Below are positions 35,201-46,900 of a DNA stretch of 64,000 nucleotides, piece by piece. Position 1 is the first letter of the stretch. Each line of letters starts with the position of its first letter. The DNA is from Canna indica (Eukaryota > Streptophyta > Magnoliopsida > Zingiberales > Cannaceae): assembly GCA_034359265.1 (NCBI GenBank), contig CP136898.1, positions 54,983,501-55,047,500 of the forward strand. Reading direction: 5' to 3'. The notes beneath the pieces were generated by a model. The model had not been told where the DNA came from and ran no database searches. It worked only from the letters and a program-made list of their open reading frames with translations. The position numbers were made by a program, and so were the translations under genes.

Positions 35201-36309
35201 AACCAAGTTCCCAACTATCGGAACCGAGTTCTCAACTTTTGAAACCGAGATCCCGATTTACAGAATCGAGTTCCTAACTTTTGGTACCGAGTTCTCATCT
35301 TTCGGAATCGAGTTCCCCAACTTTCAGAACAAAGTTCCTAATTTTTGGAACCAAGTTTCCAACTGTCGGAAACAAGTTCCCGATTTTCGTAACCAAGTTC
35401 TCTACGTTCGGAACCTTGTTCCCAACATTCGGGACCAAGTTCCCAACATTCCAAACCAAGTTCCCAACTTTCAGAACCAAGTTCCCAACTTTTGGAACAA
35501 TATGTCGATCTTTTTGATCCAAATTCCTAACTTCTCGAACAAAGTTTCTAACTTTAGCAACCAAGTTCCCATCTTTCGGAACCAAGATCCGAACTTTGGG
35601 AACCAAGTTCCCAACTTTCGGGACAAAGTTCCCAATTTTCAGAACGAAGTTCCCACCTTTCGGCACCAAAGTCCCAACTTTCGGAACCAAGTTTCAAACT
35701 TTCGGAACCAAGTTTCAAACTTTCGAAATCATGTTTCGTTCTTTCCAAATAAAATTCCCAATTTCTGAACAACGTTTCCAACATTCAGAATCAAGTTCCC
35801 ATCAAGTTACGAAGTTTCGTAACCAAGTTGTCATCTTTCTGAACCAAGTTCCCAACTTTCAGAACCAAATTTCGAACTTTTGGAACCAAGTTCCCAACTT
35901 TCGGAACAAAGTTTCTAACTTTAGCAACCAAAATCCAAACTTTCGAAAATAGGATCCCAAGTTTCCAAATCAAGTTCCGAACTTTCGGAACCAAGTTCCC
36001 TACTTTCATAACCAAGTTTCGAGTTTTTGGAACCAAGTTCTCAACTTCCGGAACCAAGTTCCCAACTTTTAGGACCAAGTTTCGAGTTTTCGAAACCATG
36101 TTCCCAACTTTGGGAACCAAGTTTCCAACTTTCGAAACCAAGTTCCTAACTTTTGGAATAAATTTCCGAATTTTCCGAACCAGTTTTCAACTTTTAGAAC
36201 TAAGTTCCGAACATTTGGAAGCAAAATCTCAACTTTCGAAAGCAAGTTTCGAACTTTACGAACCGAGTTCCCAACTTTCGAAATCGAGTTCCCAATTTTC
36301 AGAACCGAG
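32220..36309. repeat. Two 2,045-bp HOR units lacking a 147-bp block
   Basis: Units 32220-34264 and 34265-36309 are both 2045 bases, 147 less than the preceding unit. Comparison of 30690-30860 with 32877-32905 shows the loss as exactly seven monomers (7 x 21), joining TTTTCAAACCAAGTT to CCCAAATTTCATAACC. The two units are near-identical to each other and to the unit from 40971 up to its rearrangement. Confidence 0.92.
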
Positions 36310-38121
36310 TTGCCCACTTTCGGAACAAAGTTCCCTACTTTCGAAACCAACTTCCCAACTTTCGGTACCAGTTTCCCAACTTTCAAAACCATGTTTCGGA
36401 CTTTCGGAACCAAATTCCCAACTTTCAGAACAAAGTTTCCACCTTTCGCAACCAAGTTCCCATCTTTCGAAACCAATATCCGAACTTTTGGACCAAGATC
36501 CTAGGTTGCGGAACTAAATTCCCAACTATCGGAATCGAGTTTCCAACTTTCAGACCGGAATTCCCAACTTTCAGAACCTTGTTCCCAACTTTCCGAACCA
36601 GGTTTCAAATTTTTGGAACCATGTTTCGATCTTTTCGAATCAAATTCCAAACTTTCCGAACAACGTTTCCAACTTTCGGAACCACGTTCCCAACTTTCGG
36701 AACCACGTTCCCAACTTTCGGAACCAATTTACTAAGTTTTGGAACAAAGTTTCAAACGTTCGGAACCATGTTTCAATCTTTCCGAATCAAATTCCCAACT
36801 TTCCGAACATATTTTCCATCTATCGAAACCAAGTTCCCATCTTTTGGAACCAAGAAACAAACTTTCGTAACCAAGTTGCCAATTTTCGGAACCAAGTTTC
36901 CAACTTTCGGAACCAAGCTCCCAACATTCAGAATCAAATTTCGAACTTTCGAAACCAAGTTCTTAAATTTTGGAACCAAGTTTCCAACTTTTCAAACCAA
37001 GTTCCCAAATTTCATAACCATGTTCCCAGCTTCCGGAAATAAGTTTTCAACTTTCGGAACCAAGTTTCCAACATTTGGAATCAAGTTTCACACTTTCAGA
37101 TCCATGTTTCGATGGTTTCGAAACAAATTCCCAACTTTCAGAACATAGTTTCCACCTTTCAGAACAAAGTCTCCACCTTTCAAAACAAAGTTTCCACCTT
37201 TCAGAACCAAGTTTCTATCTTTCGGAACCAATATCGGAACTTCCGGAACAAGATCCGAGGTTGCAGAACCAAGTTCCCAACTATCGGAACCGAGTTCTCA
37301 ACTTTTGAAACCGAGATCCCGATTTACAGAATCGAGTTCCTAACTTTTGGTACCGAGTTCTCATCTTTCGGAATCGAGTTCCCCAACTTTCAGAACAAAG
37401 TTCCTAATTTTTGGAACCAAGTTTCCAACTGTCGGAAACAAGTTCCCGATTTTCGTAACCAAGTTCTCTACGTTCGGAACCTTGTTCCCAACATTCGGGA
37501 CCAAGTTCCCAACATTCCAAACCAAGTTCCCAACTTTCAGAACCAAGTTCCCAACTTTTGGAACAATATGTCGATCTTTTTGATCCAAATTCCTAACTTC
37601 TCGAACAAAGTTTCTAACTTTAGCAACCAAGTTCCCATCTTTCGGAACCAAGATCCGAACTTTGGGAACCAAGTTCCCAACTTTCGGGACAAAGTTCCCA
37701 ACTTTCAGAACGAAGTTCCCACCTTTCGGCACCAAAGTCCCAACTTTCAAACTTTCGAAATCATGTTTCGTTCTTTCCAAATAAAATTCCCAATTTCCGA
37801 ACAACGTTTCCAACATTCAGAATCAAGTTCCCATCAAGTTACGAAGTTTCGTAACCAAGTTGTCATCTTTCTGAACCAAGTTCCCAACTTTTAGAACCAA
37901 ATTTTGAACTTTTGGAACCAAGTTCCCAACTTTCGGAACAAAGTTTCTAACTTTAACAACCAAGATCCAAACTTTCGAAAATAGGATCCCAAGTTTCCAA
38001 ATCAAGTTCCGAACTTTCGGAACCAAGTTTCCTACTTTCATAACCAAGTTTCGAGATTTTGGAACCAAGTTCTCAACTTTCGGAATCAAGTTCCCAACTT
38101 CCGGAACCAAGTTCCCAACTT

Positions 38122-38124
38122 TTA
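38122..38124. repeat. Left 3-bp TSD (TTA) of the MITE
   Basis: TTA before the element and TTA at 38956-38958 after it. Empty copies of the site (AACTTTTAGGACCAAG) are present in neighbouring HOR units, for example near 36067. Confidence 0.9.
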
Positions 38125-38955
38125 GGTGCCGTTTGGTTAGCGAAAATTATTTTCTGGTTTGGTTTCAGTGAAACTGAAAACTTGATTTCGAAAACTTGGT
38201 TTTGGTTTCTAGTTTTCAGTTTTCTGAAAACGCGTTTGGTTAATAAAAACAACATCAGTTTTAGTTAGTTGAAACCAGTAAATATTTATTTAATTATAAA
38301 AAATAATATTAATTTTCCTTGAACATTTTTAGTAGTAATTAAATGTTTAGTTAGTTTACAAAATTAAATATTTGTTAATATGGTTACAAAATATTTAAAT
38401 AATTTAATTAATTAAGTTATTGGTAATTTAAGATTTTTTTATTCAATTAGATATAAAAATTAATTAATAGTTATTATAAAATTTCAAAAAAAAACAAGTC
38501 CAATGATCTAAAATTAGGTTTGATTAAATTATAAATAGATCAACTTTAAGAAAATTGAGTTATTTAAAATTTGGGTTTGAGTCAATTAGATATAAATTGG
38601 TTTAATTATTTTATAAATTTAAGATAAAAATTTGAGTTAAAAATGATGATTTTTATTTTTATTTTTAAAAATTCGATATAGTTTGATTTATTTTTAAATT
38701 AATTAATTTTATAAAAAAAATATTTATAATTACAAAGTTGTCACAACATTTTGATAACGAAACCGACAGTCTCGAAACCACAGAAAACAACATTCTGTTG
38801 TTTTCATTTTTATTATGAAAACTGGTTTCGTTTTCATTCTGGTTTCGATTCAGTTTCACGAAAACACTAAACCAAACACGTTTTCGTAAGCAGTTTTGGT
38901 TTCAGTGAAACTGAAACCATGAAAACAGACTTGGTTTCGCTAACCAAACAGGCCC
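38125..38955. mobile_element. PIF/Harbinger-type MITE (Tourist-like), 831 bp
   Basis: Terminal inverted repeats lie at 38125-38145 and 38935-38955, sharing GTTTGGTTAGCGAAA with outer ends GGTGCC and GGGCCT. They are flanked by a TTA duplication, the combination known for PIF/Harbinger elements. The interior is very AT-rich and has no transposase or other convincing frame, so the element is non-autonomous. Subterminal repeats include a GTTTCAGTGAAACTGAAA palindrome near both ends (about 38162-38179 and 38899-38919) and GAAAACG(C/T)GTTTGGTT in inverted orientation (38226-38242; 38872-38888). It is found in one HOR only, so it arrived after that zone was amplified. Confidence 0.93.
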
Positions 38956-38958
38956 TTA
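38956..38958. repeat. Right 3-bp TSD (TTA) of the MITE
   Basis: TTA followed by GGACCAAGTTTCGAG, the normal continuation of the satellite site. Confidence 0.9.
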
Positions 38959-39196
38959 GGACCAAGTTTCGAGTTTTCGAAACCATGTTCCCAACTTTGG
39001 GAACCAAGTTTCCAACTTTCGAAACCAAGTTCCTAACTTTCGGAATAAATTTCCGAATTTTCCGAACCAGGTTCCAACTTTTAGAACTAAGTTCCGAACA
39101 TTTGGAAGCAAAATCTCAACTTTCGAAAGCAAGTTCCGAACTTTACGAACCGAGTTCCCAACTTTCGAAATCGAGTTCCCAATTTTCAGAACCGAG

Positions 39197-40970
39197 TTGC
39201 CCACTTTCGGAACAAAGTTCCCTACTTTCGAAACCAAGTTCCCAACTTTCGGTACCAGTTTCCCAACTTTCAAAACCATGTTTCGGACTTTCGGAACCAA
39301 ATTCCCAACTTTCAGAACAAAGTTTTCCATCTATCGAAACCAAGTTCCCATCTTTTGGAACCAAGAAACAAACTTTCGTAACCAAGTTGCCAATTTTCGC
39401 AACCAAGTTTCCAACTTTCGGAACCAAGCTCCCAACTTTCAGAACCAAATTTCAAACTTTCGAAACCAAGTTCTCAAATTTTGGAACCAAGTTTCCAACT
39501 TTTCAAACCAAGTTGCCAAATATCTGAATCAAGTTACGAATTTTTTGATCCTAGTTCTCAACTTTCAAAACCAAGTTCAGAATTTTCGGATCCAAAATCC
39601 CATCTATCGAAACCAAGTTCCCAAATTTCATAACCATGTTCCCAGCTTTCGGAAATAAGTTTTCAACTTTCGGAACCAAGTTTCCAACATTTGGAATCAA
39701 GTTTCACACTTTCAGATCCATGTTTCGATGGTTTCGATAGAAATTCCCAACTTTCAGAACATAGTTTCCACCTTTCAGAACAAAGTCTCCACCTTTCAAA
39801 ACAAAGTTTCCACCTTTCAGAACCAAGTTTCTATCTTTCGGAACCAATATCGGAACTTCCGGACCAAGATCCGAGCTTGCAGAACCAAGTTCCCAACTAT
39901 CGTAACCGAGTTCTCAACTTTTGAAACCGAGTTCCTAATTTACGGAACCGAGTTCCTAACTTTTGGTACCGAGTTCTCATCTTTCGGAATCGAGTTCCCC
40001 AACTTTCAGAACAAAGTTCCTAATTTTTGGAACCAAGTTTCCAACTGTCGGAAACAAGTTCTCGATTTTCGTAACCAAGTTCTCTACGTTCGGAACCTTG
40101 TTCCCCACATTCGGGACCAAGTTCCCAACATTCCAAACCAAGTTCCCAACTTTCAGAACCAAGTTCCCAACTTTTGGAACAATATTTCGATCTTTTTGAT
40201 CCAAATTTCTAACTTCTCGAACAAAGTTTCTAACTTTAGCAACCAAGTTCCCATCTTTCGGAACCAAGATCTGAACTTTGGGAACCAAGTTCCCAACTTT
40301 CGGGACAAAGTTCCCAACTTTCATAACGAAGTTCCCACCTTTCGGCACCAAAGTCCCAACTTTCGGAACCAAGTTTCAAACTTTCGAAATCATGTTTCGT
40401 TCTTTCCAAATAAAATTCTCAATTTCCGAACAACATTTCCAACTTTCAGAATCAAGTTCCCATCAAGTTACGAAGTTTCGTAACCAAGTTGTCATCTTTC
40501 TGAACCAAGTTCCCAACTTTCAGAACCAAATTTCGAACTTTTGGAACCAAGTTCCCAACTTTCGGAACAAAGTTTCTAACTTTAGCAACCAAAATCCAAA
40601 CTTTCGAAAATAGGATCCCAAGTTTCCAAATCAAGTTCCGAACTTTCGGAACCAAGTTCCCTACTTTCATAACCAAGTTTCGAGTTTTTGGAACCAAGTT
40701 CTCAACTTCCGGAACCAAGTTCCCAACTTTTAGGACCAAGTTTCGAGTTTTCGAAACCATGTTCCCAACTTTGGGAACCAAGTTTCCAACTTTTGAAACC
40801 AAGTTCCTAACTTTTGGAATAAATTTCCGAATTTTCCGAACCAGTTTTCAACTTTTAGAACTAAGTTCCGAACATTTGGAAGCAAAATCTCAACTTTCGA
40901 AAGCAAGTTTCGAACTTTACGAACCGAGTTCCCAACTTTCGAAATCGAGTTCCCAATTTTCAGAACCGAG
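39197..40970. repeat. Shortened HOR unit (1,774 bp)
   Basis: The CCTAGG landmark is absent. At 39320-39330 CAGAACAAAGTTT joins CCATCTATCGAAACC. In the next unit these lie at about 41097 and 41450, so about 0.35 kb is deleted. A second, smaller loss (about 63 bases) lies near 39605-39625. Confidence 0.85.
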
Positions 40971-43938
40971 TTGCCCACTTTCGGAACAAAGTTCCCTACT
41001 TTCGAAACCAACTTCCCAACTTTCGGTACCAGTTTCCCAACTTTCAAAACCATGTTTCGGACTTTCGGAACCAAATTCCCAACTTTCAGAACAAAGTTTC
41101 CACCTTTCGCAACCAAGTTCCCATCTTTCGAAACCAATATCCGAACTTTTGGACCAAGATCCTAGGTTGCGGAACTAAGTTCCCAACTATCGGAATCGAG
41201 TTTCCAACTTTCAGACCGGAATTCCCAACTTTCAGAACCTTGTTCCCAACTTTCCGAACCAGGTTTCAAATTTTTGGAACCATGTTTCGATCTTTTCGAA
41301 TCAAATTCCAAACTTTCCGAACAACGTTTCCAACTTTCGGAACCACGTTCCCAACTTTCGGAACCAATTTACTAAGTTTTGGAACAAAGTTTCAAACGTT
41401 CGGAACCATGTTTCAATCTTTCCGAATCAAATTCCCAACTTTCCGAACATATTTTCCATCTATCGAAACCAAGTTCCCATCTTTTGGAACCAAGAAACAA
41501 ACTTTCGTAACCAAGTTGCCAATTTTCGGAACCAAGTTTCCAACTTTCGGAACCAAGCTCCCAACATTCAGAATCAAATTTCGAACTTTCGAAACCAAGT
41601 TCTTAAATTTTGGAACCAAGTTTCCAACTTTTCAAACCAAGTTCCCAAATTTCATAACCATGTTCCCAGCTTCCGGAAATAAGTTTTCAACTTTCGGAAC
41701 CAAGTTTCCAACATTTGGAATCAAGTTTCACACTTTCAGATCCATGTTTCGATGGTTTCGAAACAAATTCCCAACTTTCAGAACATAGTTTCCACCTTTC
41801 AGAACAAAGTCTCCACCTTTCAAAACAAAGTTTCCACCTTTCAGAACCAAGTTTCTATCTTTCGGAACCAATATCGGAACTTCCGGAACAAGATCCGAGG
41901 TTGCAGAACCAAGTTCCCAACTATCGGAACCGAGTTCTCAACTTTTGAAACCGAGATCCCGATTTACAGAATCGAGTTCCTAACTTTTGGTACCGAGTTC
42001 TCATCTTTCGGAATCGAGTTCCCCAACTTTCAGAACAAAGTTCCTAATTTTTGGAACCAAGTTTCCAACTGTCGGAAACAAGTTCCCGATTTTCGTAACC
42101 AAGTTCTCTACGTTCGGAACCTTGTTCCCAACATTCGGGACCAAGTTCCCAACATTCCAAACCAAGTTCCCAACTTTTGGAACAATATGTCGATCTTTTT
42201 GATCCAAATTCCTAACTTCTCGAACAAAGTTTCTAACTTTAGCAACCAAGTTCCCAACTTTCGGAACCACGTTCCCAACTTTCGGAACCAAGTTACTAAG
42301 TTTTGGAACAAAGTTTCAAACGTTCGGAACCATGTTTCAATCTTTCCGAATCAAATTCCCAACTTTCTGAACATATTTTCCATCTATCGAAACCAAGTTC
42401 CCATCTTTTGGAACCAAGAAACAAACTTTCGTAACCAAGTTGCCAATTTTCGGAACCAAGTTTCCAACTTTCGGAACCAAGCTCCCAACTTTCAGAATCA
42501 AATTTCGAACTTTCGAAACCAAGTTCTTAAATTTTGGAACCAAGTTTCCAACTTTTCAAACCAAGTTCCCAAATTTCATAACCATGTTCCCAGCTTTCGG
42601 AAATAAGTTTTCAACTTTCGGAACCAAGTTTCCAACATTTGGAATCAAGTTTCACACTTTCAGATCCATGTTTCGATGGTTTCGAAACAAATTCCCAACT
42701 TTCAGAACATAGTTTCCACCTTTTAGAACAAAGTCTCAACCTTTCAAAACAAAGTTACCACCTTTCAAAACCAAGTTTCTATCTTTCGGAACCAATACCG
42801 GAACTTCCGGACCAAGATCCGAGCTTGCAGAACCAAGTTCCCAACTATCGGAACCGAGTTCCCAATTTACGGAACCGATTTCCTAACTTTTGGAACCGAG
42901 TTCTCATCTTTGGGAACCGAGTTCCCAACTTTCATAACAAAGTTCCTAATTTTTGGAACCAAGTTTCCAAATGTCGGAAACAAGTTCCCGACTTTCGTAA
43001 CCAAGTTCTCTACGTTCGGAACCTTGTTCCTAACATTCGGGACCAAGTTCCCAACATTCGGGACCAAGTTCCCAACTTTCAAAACCAAGTTCCCAACTTT
43101 CAGAACCAAGTTCCCAACTTTTGGAACCATATTTCGATCTTTTTGATCCAAATTCCTAACTTCTCGAACAAAGTTTCTAACTTTAGCAACCAAGTTCTCA
43201 TCTTTCGGAACCAAGATCCGAACTTTGGGAACCAAGTTCCTAACTTTCGGGACAAAGTTCCCAACTTTCAGAAAGAAGTTCCCAACTTTCGGCACCAAAG
43301 TCCCAACTTTCGGAACCAAGTTTCAAACTTTCGAAACCAAGTTTCAAACTTTCGAAATCATGTTTCGATCCTTCCAAATAAAATTCCCAATTTCCGAACA
43401 ACGTTTCCAACTTTCAGAATCAAGTTCCCATCAAGTTATCAACTTTCTGAACCAAGTTTTCAACTTTCGAAACCAAGTTCCCAACTTTTGGAACAAAGTT
43501 TCTAACTTTAGCAACCAAGATCCAAACTTTCGAAAGTAGGATCCCAAGTTTCCAAATCAAGTTCCGAACTTTCGGAACCAAGTTTCCTACTTTCATAACC
43601 AAGTTTCGAGTTTTTGGAACCAAGTTCCCAACTTTCGAAATCAAGTTCCCAACTTTCGGAACCAAGTTCCCAACTTTTAGGACCAAGTTTCGAGTTTTCG
43701 AAACCATGTTCCCACCTTTGGGAACCAAGTTTCCAACTTTCGAAACCAAGTTCCTAACTTTCGGAACAAATTTCCGAATTTTCCGAACCAGGTTCCAACT
43801 TTTAGAACTAAGTTCCGAACATTTGGAAGCAAAATCTCAACTTTCGAAAGCAAGTTCCGAACTTTACGAACCGAGTTCCCAACTTTCGTAACCGAGTTCC
43901 CAACTTTCTAAATCGAGTTCCCAATTTTCAGAACCGAG
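40971..43938. repeat. Expanded HOR unit (2,968 bp) at the zone C/D border
   Basis: A partial duplication: CGGAACCATGTTTCAATC occurs at 41401 and again at 42325 (offset 924). The joint lies near 42250-42265, where GCAACCAAGTTCCC runs into CCACGTTCCC. The second half shows zone D features: the 18-bp palindrome is absent and the sequence reads CATCAAGTTATCAACTTTCTG at 43430-43450. Confidence 0.87.
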
Positions 43939-46900
43939 TTGCCCACTTTCGGAACAAAGTTCCCTACTTTCGAAACCAAGTTCCCAACTTTCCGAACCAG
44001 TTTCCCAACTTTCAAAACCATGTTTCGGACTTTCAGAACCAAATTCCCAACTTTCAGAACAAAGTTTCCACCGTTCGCAACCAAGTTCCCATCTTTCGAA
44101 ACCAATACCCGAACTTTCGGACCAAGATCCTAGGTTGCGGAACTAAGTTCCCAACTATCGGAATCGAGTTTCCAACTTTCAGACCGGAATTCCCAACTTT
44201 CAGAACCTTGTTCCCAACTTTCGGAATCAACTTTCCAACTTTCGGAACCAAGCTCCCAACTTTCGGAACCAAGAAACAAACTTTCGTAACCAAGTTGCCA
44301 ATTTTCGGAACCAAGTTTTCTACTTTCGGAACAAAGTTTTCTACTTTCGGAACCAAGCTCCCAACTTTCAGAACCAAATTTCGAACTTTCGAAACCAAGT
44401 TCTCAAATTTTGGAACCAAGTTTCCAACTTTTCAAACCAAGTTGCCAAATATCTGAATCAAGTTATGAATTTTCTGATCCTAGTTTTCAACTTTCAAAAC
44501 CAATTTCGGAGCTTTTGGAACCAAAATCCCATCTATCTAAATCAAGTTTCGAACTTTTCGAACCAAGTTCCGAACATTCCATACCTAGTTCCCAAATTTC
44601 ATAACCATGTTCCCAGCTTTCGGAAATAAGTTTTCAACTTACGGAACCAAGTTTCCAACATTTGGAATCAAGTTTCACACTTTCAAATCCATGTTTCGAT
44701 GGTTTCGAAACAAATTCCCAACTTTCAGAACATAGTTTCCACCTTTTAGAACAAAGTCTCCATCTTTCAAAACAAAGTTACCACCTTTCAAAACCAAGTT
44801 TCTATCTTTCGAAACCAATACCGGAACTTCCGGACCAAGATCCGAGCTTGCAGAACCAAGTTCCCAACTATCGGAACCGAGTTCCCAATTTACGGAACCG
44901 AGTTCCTAACTTTTGGAACCGAGTTCTCATCTTTCGGAACCGAGTTCCCAACTTTCATAACAAAGTTCCTAATTTTTGGAACCAAGTTTCCAAATGTCGG
45001 AAACAAGTTCCCGACTTTCGTAACCAAGTTCTCTACGTTCGGAACCTTGTTCCCAACATTCGGGACCAAGTTCCCAACTTTCAAAACCAAGTTCCCAACT
45101 TTCAGAACCAAGTTCCCAACTTTTGGAACCATATTTCGATCTTTTTGATCCAAATTCCTAACTTCTCGAACAAAGTTTCTAACTTTAGCAACCAAGTTCT
45201 CATCTTTCGGAACCAAGATCCAAACTTTGGGAATCAAGTTCCTAACTTTCGGGACAAAGTTCCCAACTTTCAGAAAGAAGTTCCCAACTTTCGGCACCAA
45301 AGTCCCAACTTTCGGAACCAAGTTTCAAACTTTCGGAACCAAGTTTCAAACTTTCGAAATCATGTTTCGATCTTTCCAAATAAAATTCCCAATTTCCGAA
45401 CAACGTTTCCAACTTTCAGAATCAAGTTCCCATCAAGTTATCAACTTTCTGAACCAAGTTTTCAACTTTCGAAACCAAGTTCCCAACTTTCAGAACCAAA
45501 TTTCGAACTTTTGGAACCAAGTTCCCAACATTCGGAACCAAGTTCCCAACTTTTGGAACAAAGTTTCAAACTTTAGCAACCAAGATCCAAACTTTCGAAA
45601 ATAGGATCCCAAGTTTCCAAATCAAGTTCCGAACTTCCGGAACCAAGTTCCCTACTTTCATAACCAAGTTTCGAGTTTTTTGAACCAAGTTCCCAACTTT
45701 CGAAATCAAGTTCCCAACTTCCGGAACCAAGTTCCCAACTTTTAGGACCAAGTTTCGAGTTTTCGAAACCATGTTCCCAACTTTGGGAACCAAGTTTCCA
45801 ACTTTCGAAACCAAGTTCCTAACTTTCGGAACAAATTTCCGAATTTTCCGAACCAGGTTCCAACTTTTAGAACTAAGTTCCGAACATTTGGAAGCAAAAT
45901 CTCAACTTTCGAAAGCAAGTTCCGAACTTTACGAACCGAGCTCCCGACTTTCGTAACCGAGTTCCCAACTTTCGAAATCGAGTTCCCAATTTTCAGAACC
46001 TAGTTGCCCACTTTCGGAACAAAGTTCCCTACTTTCGAAACCAAGTTCCCAACTTTCCGAACCAGTTTCCCAACTTTCAAAAACAAGTTTCGGACTTTCA
46101 GAACCAAATTCCCAACTTTCAGAACAAAGTTTTCACCTTTCGCAACCAAGTTCCCATCTTTCGAAACCAATACCCGAACTTTCGGACCAAGATCCTAGGT
46201 TGCGGAACTAAGTTCCCAACTATCGGAATCGAGTTTCCAACTTTCAGACCGGAATTCCCAACTTTCAGAACCTTGTTCCCAACTTTCGGAACCAAGTTTC
46301 CAACTTTCGGAACCAAGCTCCCAACTTTCGGAACCAAGAAACAAACTTTCGTAACCAAGTTGCCAATTTTCGGAACCAAGTTTTCTACTTTCGGAACAAA
46401 GTTTCTCACTTTCGGAACCAAGCTCCCAACTTTCAAAACCAAATTTCGAACTTTCGTAACCAAGTTCTCAAATTTTGGAACCAAGTTTCCAACTTTTCAA
46501 ACCAAGTTGCCAAATATCTGAATCAAGTTATGAATTTTCTGATCCTAGTTTTCAACTTTCAAAACCAATTTCGGAACTTTCGGAACCAAAATCCCATCTA
46601 TCGAAACCAAGTTTCGAACTTTTCGAACCAAGTTCCCAACATTCCAAACCTAGTTCCCAAATTTCATAACCATGTTCCCAGCTTTCGGAAATAAGTTTTC
46701 AACTTTCGGAACCAAGTTTCCAACATTTGGAATCAAGTTTCACACTTTCAGATCCATGTTTCGATGGTTTCGAAACAAATTCCCAACTTTCAGAACATAG
46801 TTTCCACCTTTTAGAACAAAGTCTCCACCTTTCAAAACAAAGTTACCACCTTTCAAAACCAAGTTTCTATCTTTCGGAACCAATACCGGAATTTCCGGAC

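Larger units (their letters stand above)
36310..39196. repeat. HOR unit carrying the MITE insertion
   Basis: 2,887 bases, of which 834 are the MITE plus one TSD copy, leaving 2,053. It has an extra GGAACCACGTTCCCAACTTTC monomer near 36690-36715 and lacks two monomers near 37741 (CCCAACTTTCAAACTTTCG). HOR order is the same on both sides of the MITE. Confidence 0.9.
10457..40484. repeat. 18-bp palindrome GTTACGAAGTTTCGTAAC, one per HOR in zones B and C (14 copies)
   Basis: Arms GTTACGAA and TTCGTAAC around a GT centre. Copies start at 10457, 13212, 18161, 19997, 22241, 24401, 26601, 28814, 29503, 31716, 33761, 35806, 37838 and 40467. Twelve are perfect; 22241 (GATG) and 33761 (ACAAAG) each have one change. 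The start and end given here span all copies. It is absent from zones A and D. Confidence 0.9.
16887..43938. repeat. Satellite zone C: HOR units of 2.2 kb then 2.05 kb with rearranged copies
   Basis: I used the base T of GAGTTGCCCAC, which occurs once per unit, as register. In this zone it lies at 20543, 22735, 24926, 27126, 30028, 32220, 34265, 36310, 39197 and 40971. Spacings are 2192, 2191, 2200, 2902, 2192, 2045, 2045, 2887, 1774 and 2968 (the last to 43939). The irregular values are explained by a partial duplication, a MITE, a deletion and another partial duplication. Units look nearly identical by eye. The 18-bp palindrome listed below occurs once in nearly every unit. Confidence 0.93.

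Noticed and set aside
38120..38130. Telomere-like TTTAGG near the MITE and in AACTTTTAGGACC
   Set aside because: Single occurrences within a satellite monomer; no tandem TTTAGGG run.
38250..38870. A gene or small transposase inside the MITE interior
   Set aside because: The interior is very AT-rich with stops in all frames; the short frames present show no DDE or Myb-like motif.
38931..38955. Idea that the satellite arose from MITE ends, which share CGAAACCAAGT with common monomers
   Set aside because: An 11-base match between an 831-base element and a large repeat set can easily be chance; no longer similarity was found.
38120..38960. MITE read as a hAT element with a 5-bp (TTAGG) or longer TSD
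   Set aside because: A 5-bp reading would drop GG from the left terminus and break the terminal pairing. TTA with GG-starting termini and GTTTGGTT fits PIF/Harbinger, and the empty sites agree.
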